Positions 58,773-64,000 of a stretch of 64,000 bases of DNA are shown here, piece after piece. Position 1 is the first letter of the stretch; each line of letters opens with the position of its first letter. The stretch covers positions 558,001 to 622,000 of the forward strand of contig WTXD01000004.1 in the NCBI GenBank assembly GCA_022496205.1. Direction: 5' to 3'. The notes under the pieces are model-generated. The model was not told the DNA's origin, did no database searches, and worked only from the letters and a program-made list of their open reading frames with translations. The position numbers were made by a program, and so were the translations under genes. This DNA is from Gloeopeniophorella convolvens. Its lineage: Eukaryota; Basidiomycota; Agaricomycetes; Russulales.

Positions 58773-61700
58773 CTACCGGTTCCTGCTCAGCCCAGCACGG
58801 ATGTGGTTCAGTGCAGATCCCGCCCGCAGCCACTTCAGCTGGTCGCTCGACATCGTGTGCCTCGTCTCGACCTCAAACGTCTCCCCGCGCCGCGTGGTCA
58901 CCCTCACTCGCACAACCGCATCGGGTCTGCCAGCGAACAAGTCCGCAAGACCCACGGTCTCCACAATAGCACCAGACTTGATTCGCCTGTAATCGTCCTT
59001 ATTGGCGAACCATAGTGGGAGAACTCCTTGCTTCTGCAAACAATAAATTCTCACACGTGGTGCGCAGAGAAGCATCAGGCGGCCGCACCTTCAGGTTGGT
59101 TTCGTGTATGCGAGCGAACGACCGTGCGAGGATCATCGCGCAGCCTGGCGTTGCGTCAGCGCCGACAATATCGAAGCGTCGGGAGAATGTACCATAGAAA
59201 CGTGGCTGTAATGCGGCGTGCTCACGAGCGCTGCCTTCGCCGTAATTTTCATCCACGACGAGTGCCCAAGCTTGCCCTCTTGCCTTGAACTTCTTGGCCA
59301 CTCCGGGTATCGTGTCTGTAGGCGGTTGATCCGCACTGTGATCATGGTCAAATGCAACATTGACGTCACCGCTCTCGTCATTAACAGCCTAGAGCCGAAT
59401 AAGCACTGAAGTCTGGTTCTCGGCTCACAGGCTCAGACTCACGGTGATTACTGCAGCGAGAGTAATTTAGTGTTAGGTGACCAGCGAATCGGTACATATG
59501 ACTCGAGAACTTACACAGATTCTCTGAAATGTTCGATAAGTGACCCTTGTACTTGAGCCACGGGCCCTGAACAAGGGGCTCTTGAGTGGACCAGAGCAAC
59601 GGCAGCGGAGGAGGCTCACCGCAGCAGAGATGTGATCAGTAGTGCACTTGCCCCTAACTCTCATGAGCACCTTCATCTTTGGTAACTCAAGGCTGGAGTT
59701 GTCTTGGAAGTGGGAAGAGAAAGGCTCCAATACTTCCAATCGTTGAGATTCTTTGCGGATGATGACTTCGGTCTCTGGTTGAGGCTCTGGCATGGGCGAT
59801 GGGTGGTATGTTGTGTCGCCAAGTGCAAACCCTGAAGACGGAAGATCTTGCCCCGACGGCGGCGTGAACTTGAACAGCTCTCCGGAAGGCAGTGTGAGCG
59901 AGTCGGTGACTGGGTTGAAGGAAAGTTTCCCAGAGAACGCCATCGCAGTCACGACTGTAGGCGACGCGAGGAAGTTCATGGTGAGGCTGTTGCCGTCGTT
60001 GCGCGACTTGAAGTTACTGAAGAACGTATGAGCCTTGAAAATGTGCGCTTGTACTGGCTTCCTACCGGTTGAAGGAGGTCATTATCGCTACGGAGCTGTC
60101 AGCGATGACATTTCAAAGCACCCATGACGCTCACCATTTTCTCCCTCTTTTGTATCCTCGCGTTTCCACTGGGTCACTGAGTATACACACGAGCAGCGCG
60201 TTGAATAAAGACCGTACCTGACCGATACATGGCCCACAAGCGTTAGCCAGGACGACAGCCCCAACGTCTTCAAGAACCTCGGTGATGCTATCGCGTTCCA
60301 TCGTCGCGCGAATCTGCTCCGATCCTGGGGTGCAGAGGAAGGGTGTCTGCAGGAGATTCAACAACGTTCGGAAATATGTCGCGCGGGGCATACCTTCGAC
60401 GACAATCCGGCTGCCTTAGCCTGTCGTGCCAGGTCTGCTACGCGCGTCTGACGATAGTCAATTTCAGGCGTAGTTTCACAACCTGCAAGCATCATGTACC
60501 ATGTCCTCGTACGAGCTGTTTGTGCAAGAGCCAATCAGGCTAGCCGAAATGTCGTCTTTCCAACCGTTCTCCTTGACGAAGGATGCGAACTTCGAAATCG
60601 GGGTTGCCAGGTCTGGGGTGAAAGGTCCGTTGATTGTGGGCTCGATAGTTGAGAGATCCTGTGGCTATGGTGAGCACAGGAGGAGAACCTGACTCTGGGG
60701 ACACACAATTTGTATCATCTCGTCATACTCAGCACCCTCATCCGCGCTCAAGAAGCCCTTGGCAGCGGCTTCATCTGCTGCACGAGCAACAGGCCCGCGT
60801 CGTGTCGCGTGAAGGTAGGATCGCATGCTTGGCGTGTATGGGAACGTCGACGTCGTTGCGCCAACCTCTGCACCCATGTTCGCAATAGTTGCGAGACCTA
60901 CAACATGCTACCTTAGCCAGCGTTCTCAAGGCCCCATGGTGGAGGAGATCCGTACCAGTACACGATTGGCTGGCAATTCCAGGTCCGAAATATTCGAGTA
61001 TTCGACCCGTACCACCCTTCGGGCGAGTCAGCTTATAATCGCGAAAAACGGAATGCGTGGCACCTGACCTTGACTGTGAGCTTTCCAGCGAGGTGAAGAA
61101 TCAGATCCTTGGGTGTGGCCCAGTCATTCAATTTGCCAGTGACATGAATTCCTGTTATATGCGCTTAGCGGCCTGGAACAAACAGCTTCGCGAGGTCATG
61201 AGACGAACCAACGATCTGCGGGGCCTTCAACTCCCAGGGCGTTCCGGTCATGGCATCCACGGCATCAGCACCGCCGACGCCAATTGCGAGCAGGCCAAGA
61301 CCACCAGCATTCGGTGTGTGAGAGTCTGCAAGCAAGAGGTTCAGGCTAAATTTCGTGTGGCCAGCGTGTTCAATCACCAGTGCCAAGCCTAGAGCATACT
61401 GCCGTGAGCAGACAAGGAGAGAGTGTGTGGTTTGGTGCTCACATTAGCATTCCTGGGGCAGCATAGTTCTCCAGAACGATCTGGTGAATGATGCCAGAAC
61501 CTGGTCCCCAGAATTCAATCCCGTACTTCTTGGCTGCGCTCTCCAAGAACTCAAAGACCTCTTGATTCGAGGCGATCGCTCGCTGAAGTTCCAACGACCG
61601 TCAGCCCGCTCAGAGCACCAGCCTGAACGGCGTACCTGCAGGTCCGCGTCTGCACCAGTGGAAGCCTGGATAAGGTGGTCACAGTGGATACTTGTTGGCA

Positions 61701-62167
61701 CGGCAGTTCGGCCGAGGCCTGCACTCATGAATTGCAACCTATGGTGCATGTGCATGAGTGTCGCGATGTCTCTTCCTCGCCGCCAGAGGGTCCTCACAGT
61801 GCCATCCTGAAGCGACGCGGTGTCACGTCAGCCCTATTCAGTGACAATCATGTCAAGTGCCTCACTGAGCGGATGCATCCTGCATGGCTACTCTCTCCGG
61901 CCGAAGCTGCAGATATGTCGAGCCTCTCTGGATACCACCGCTGCCGACCCCATTCTCAGCATCATGGAGATGACTGTAGAGTATCTTCTCCGCCAAAGTG
62001 AGTGGCCTGTTGAAGTGCCTCCGCACTTTGGACAAGTTGTCGAGAAGTACAGCGTATGGCGGCGTGATGGACGCGCAGGGCTTTTCCGGGACCGACGCAT
62101 GTGTTGCCAATGACCGACGTGCCAATCCAGAGGCAGCCCACCGCCGTGCGGGCACTCTGAAGGGCAT
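58773..62167 (-). CDS. ACO1: Aconitate hydratase, mitochondrial
   Basis: TCA-cycle enzyme converting citrate to isocitrate with a 4Fe-4S cluster. The start is 62167 ([20 protein letters not shown]), a mitochondrial presequence; the upstream in-frame codon at 62203 is GTG. Domain signatures follow: [88 protein letters not shown] and [14 protein letters not shown]. The three cluster cysteines are in the GTDSHT-to-SCTNSS region and CGPC. The swivelling domain has [40 protein letters not shown] and [20 protein letters not shown], ending AGLSRNR. About 780 aa in some fifteen exons. Whether it is the main aconitase or a paralogue cannot be told here. Confidence 0.94.
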
Positions 62168-62454
62168 GGTGAGAGGCAAACAGTGGCTGCTCGACGTCGA
62201 CACCGCTTAGCGTATATAAGTATGCGCCTGTCTATCGAAATTTCAACTTGCTGGCGCTTCATTGGACACGGTCTGGCTCCTCATTTAGCCCCGGATTGGC
62301 TAATTCCTTGTCCGTCCTGTCGGACGTCATCGGCCGGCGGCCTAACTTCAGACAATGATTCCGACGAACAATGCGAGTTTCTACCACAGGCACTACTACA
62401 AATACATCGCAAGCATTCGATCAAACTTCGAGCCTAGCTTCGAGGCGCGCCCCT
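62168..62454. other. Aconitase promoter region
   Basis: 287 bp between the aconitase start and the beta-glucosidase stop. A TATA-like tatataa lies at about 62214-62220 (within gtatataagta), 50 bp upstream of the aconitase ATG (reverse orientation). Confidence 0.5.
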
Positions 62455-64000
62455 TCAATTGGCAATCGATCCCTTCAAGAGCAAGTTGCGGCTGCTGGCG
62501 CCCACAGAGATGCCCGTGGTGCCTTGGGGAATCTCCCAGCGTTGGGTGGTGGTGTTCCAGAAGGACAGGTCATAACGGGACAAGGTCAACGAAACCGACT
62601 TTGACTGTCCAGCGGGGATAAAGACGCTGTCAAATCCTTTGAGGTTGAATGGTGCAGCGTTGGCCGACGCGGGTGGCGACGTGTAGAGCTGAGGAATCTA
62701 AAGTGGAAAGGTTAAGCATACTAGCCGGCAAGCACACTGTTGGATCCACTAACCTCGGTTCCGTCAACTGTCCCGTTATTCTTGATGGTGAAGGAGACAG
62801 TGATCACTGGGTCATGCAACCTAACATCGCTCCGTCATAATCTCTAACGACTAGATGACAATCATGCCCATACCAAGGGTCGAGGGATGATCCTGGGCCT
62901 GACGGTGGAGTGCCGGTGCCAATGGAACCGGTGACAGTCAGCCCGGAATACTGGAACGTTGTATACGACAGCCCAAAGCCGTACTCGAACCTCGGGGCGA
63001 TGCCAGCCTGAGGAACTTGAGTCAGGCATGTCGCCGAGTCTCCCAAAGTAAGGAGGACTGACCGCATCGAAGTGCCTGTAGTCGATGAAAGTACCCTCGG
63101 TGTAAGGGATGGGTAGGATGTTCGAGTCCGAACTCGAAGCGTAGTTGACGGCCGCGGAATAGTCGGTAATCGACTTCCCGATGGTGTACGGAAGACGACC
63201 GCTGGTGGCAGTGCAGAATTCAGCTCGCGATTCGTACCGAAGGTGCGAGTCCCAAACCTTGGGTTGTAGGCGCCGTAGAGCACGTCAACGAGCGCGTTTC
63301 CTGGAAGGCAGAAGACATCAATCCCGTGCTTAGGTCCGCGGCTATGGCTGGAACGAACCTGCTTCTTGGCCAGGGATACCGCTCCAGACCTAGACCCTAG
63401 TCCTCGTCACTGCATCTTAGGATCATTTTTGTGAAATCTTACCACAGCCGTAACTGATTGAACGCGATATGGGGTAAGAATCTATCATATCAGCATGGGT
63501 GTATAAAGACGGACCATTCGAATTATCAATCCAAGCCTCCATATTGATAGGCCCGACACTGTTCACGACAACGATAGTGTTCGAATTGACGCTGGCAACC
63601 TTCTGGACCAGAGCGTCCTGTTCCAGTTCTCTCAGCTACTGCGAAGTCAGGCGTTGCGCCTAAACTCACGCCTCCATGCCAAGCGCTCAGGTCGTTGCGG
63701 TCACCGGCGTTGCCCTCCACAGTGATGTAACCTTCGCCACTGTCCGCGGTGATGAAAACCAATGCCACACTCTTGCCAGAGGCAACGCTGCCGGCTGTCG
63801 TCAGGTCTGTGTCACTCGTAGCAGACGTGATTGTCGAGCCATCCGCCTGCGCTTGTGTAGTGAGGGAGGTGATAGGCTGCACAGTGCTTCGTGAGAGTAT
63901 TCAAGGTAAACTGACAAACCTACTCACCGCAACAAGGTAAGGGAAGTTGTCCGTGCTGAGGCGAGGTCAGCCATCTTTTCATAGAGAAGGTCGTAACACA
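62455..64000 (-). CDS. GH3 beta-glucosidase, 3' part; possible break
   Basis: C-terminal half of a family 3 glucosidase; the catalytic barrel and signal peptide lie beyond 64000. Recognisable pieces in order are: [87 protein letters not shown] and [11 protein letters not shown]. These are followed by [39 protein letters not shown], the fibronectin-III-like [40 protein letters not shown] and the end [10 protein letters not shown]. Between WIDNSN and VWSGIPG no GT-AG join keeps frame: the expected link carries TAG at 63390-63392 directly before VWSG. All other exons join cleanly. It acts outside the cell on cellobiose from wood. Confidence 0.85.

Overview
The window is nuclear DNA of a filamentous basidiomycete, most likely a wood- or litter-decay agaricomycete. 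Genes are packed with short spacers on both strands. Almost every gene is cut by many introns of about 50-60 nt with GT-AG ends. The closest protein matches I can recall are to mushroom-forming fungi, and GH3 beta-glucosidase and a small Cys-rich secreted protein are both present. There are no operons, Shine-Dalgarno sites, CRISPR arrays or phage genes. All exon joins were made by eye, so gene ends are firmer than internal splice sites.

Layout. 0-5 kb: 3' part of a germinal-centre (GCK-III/Sps1) kinase, then AP-3 delta adaptin on the minus strand. 5-16 kb: a hypothetical gene, a SHOC1/Zip2-like meiotic protein and the giant trafficking protein Dop1. 16.1-16.75 kb: a gene-free 639-bp block bounded by about 35-bp terminal inverted repeats and holding an RNA polymerase III tRNA-like unit. 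16.8-30 kb: EF-hand Ssp120, an intronless tyrosine phosphatase, an NR2C2AP homologue, a type II membrane glycosyltransferase-like protein, DPM3, an RRM-less CstF-64 hinge protein, beta-COP, a disordered nuclear protein and a secreted protein. 30-44 kb, markedly GC-rich: GFA/CENP-V-type enzyme, ATP synthase subunit e, Hat2/RbAp48, RAMP4, Bmt5, mitochondrial uL10, Fip1 with a long polyQ tract, an ING PHD protein, a small ORF and a TBC Rab-GAP. 44-64 kb: quinone oxidoreductase, prefoldin 1, Snu114, calnexin, TFIIE-alpha, Coq1, a LAMTOR2-like roadblock protein, aconitase, and the 3' part of a GH3 beta-glucosidase that runs off the end.

Most genes are housekeeping and are not linked by pathway. 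Loose themes are secretory traffic (AP-3, Dop1, beta-COP, Ssp120, DPM3, RAMP4, calnexin, TBC), mRNA 3'-end formation and splicing (CstF-64 hinge, Fip1, Snu114) and chromatin/transcription (Hat2, ING, TFIIE-alpha).

The points most worth a second look are: the TIR-bounded block with intact Pol III boxes; a Fip1 gene whose start codon is split by an intron and whose core motif is broken by several single-base shifts; a tyrosine phosphatase with Asn in place of the P-loop His; a likely GC-AG intron; and an in-frame stop in the GH3 gene. I see no clearly new multi-gene system.
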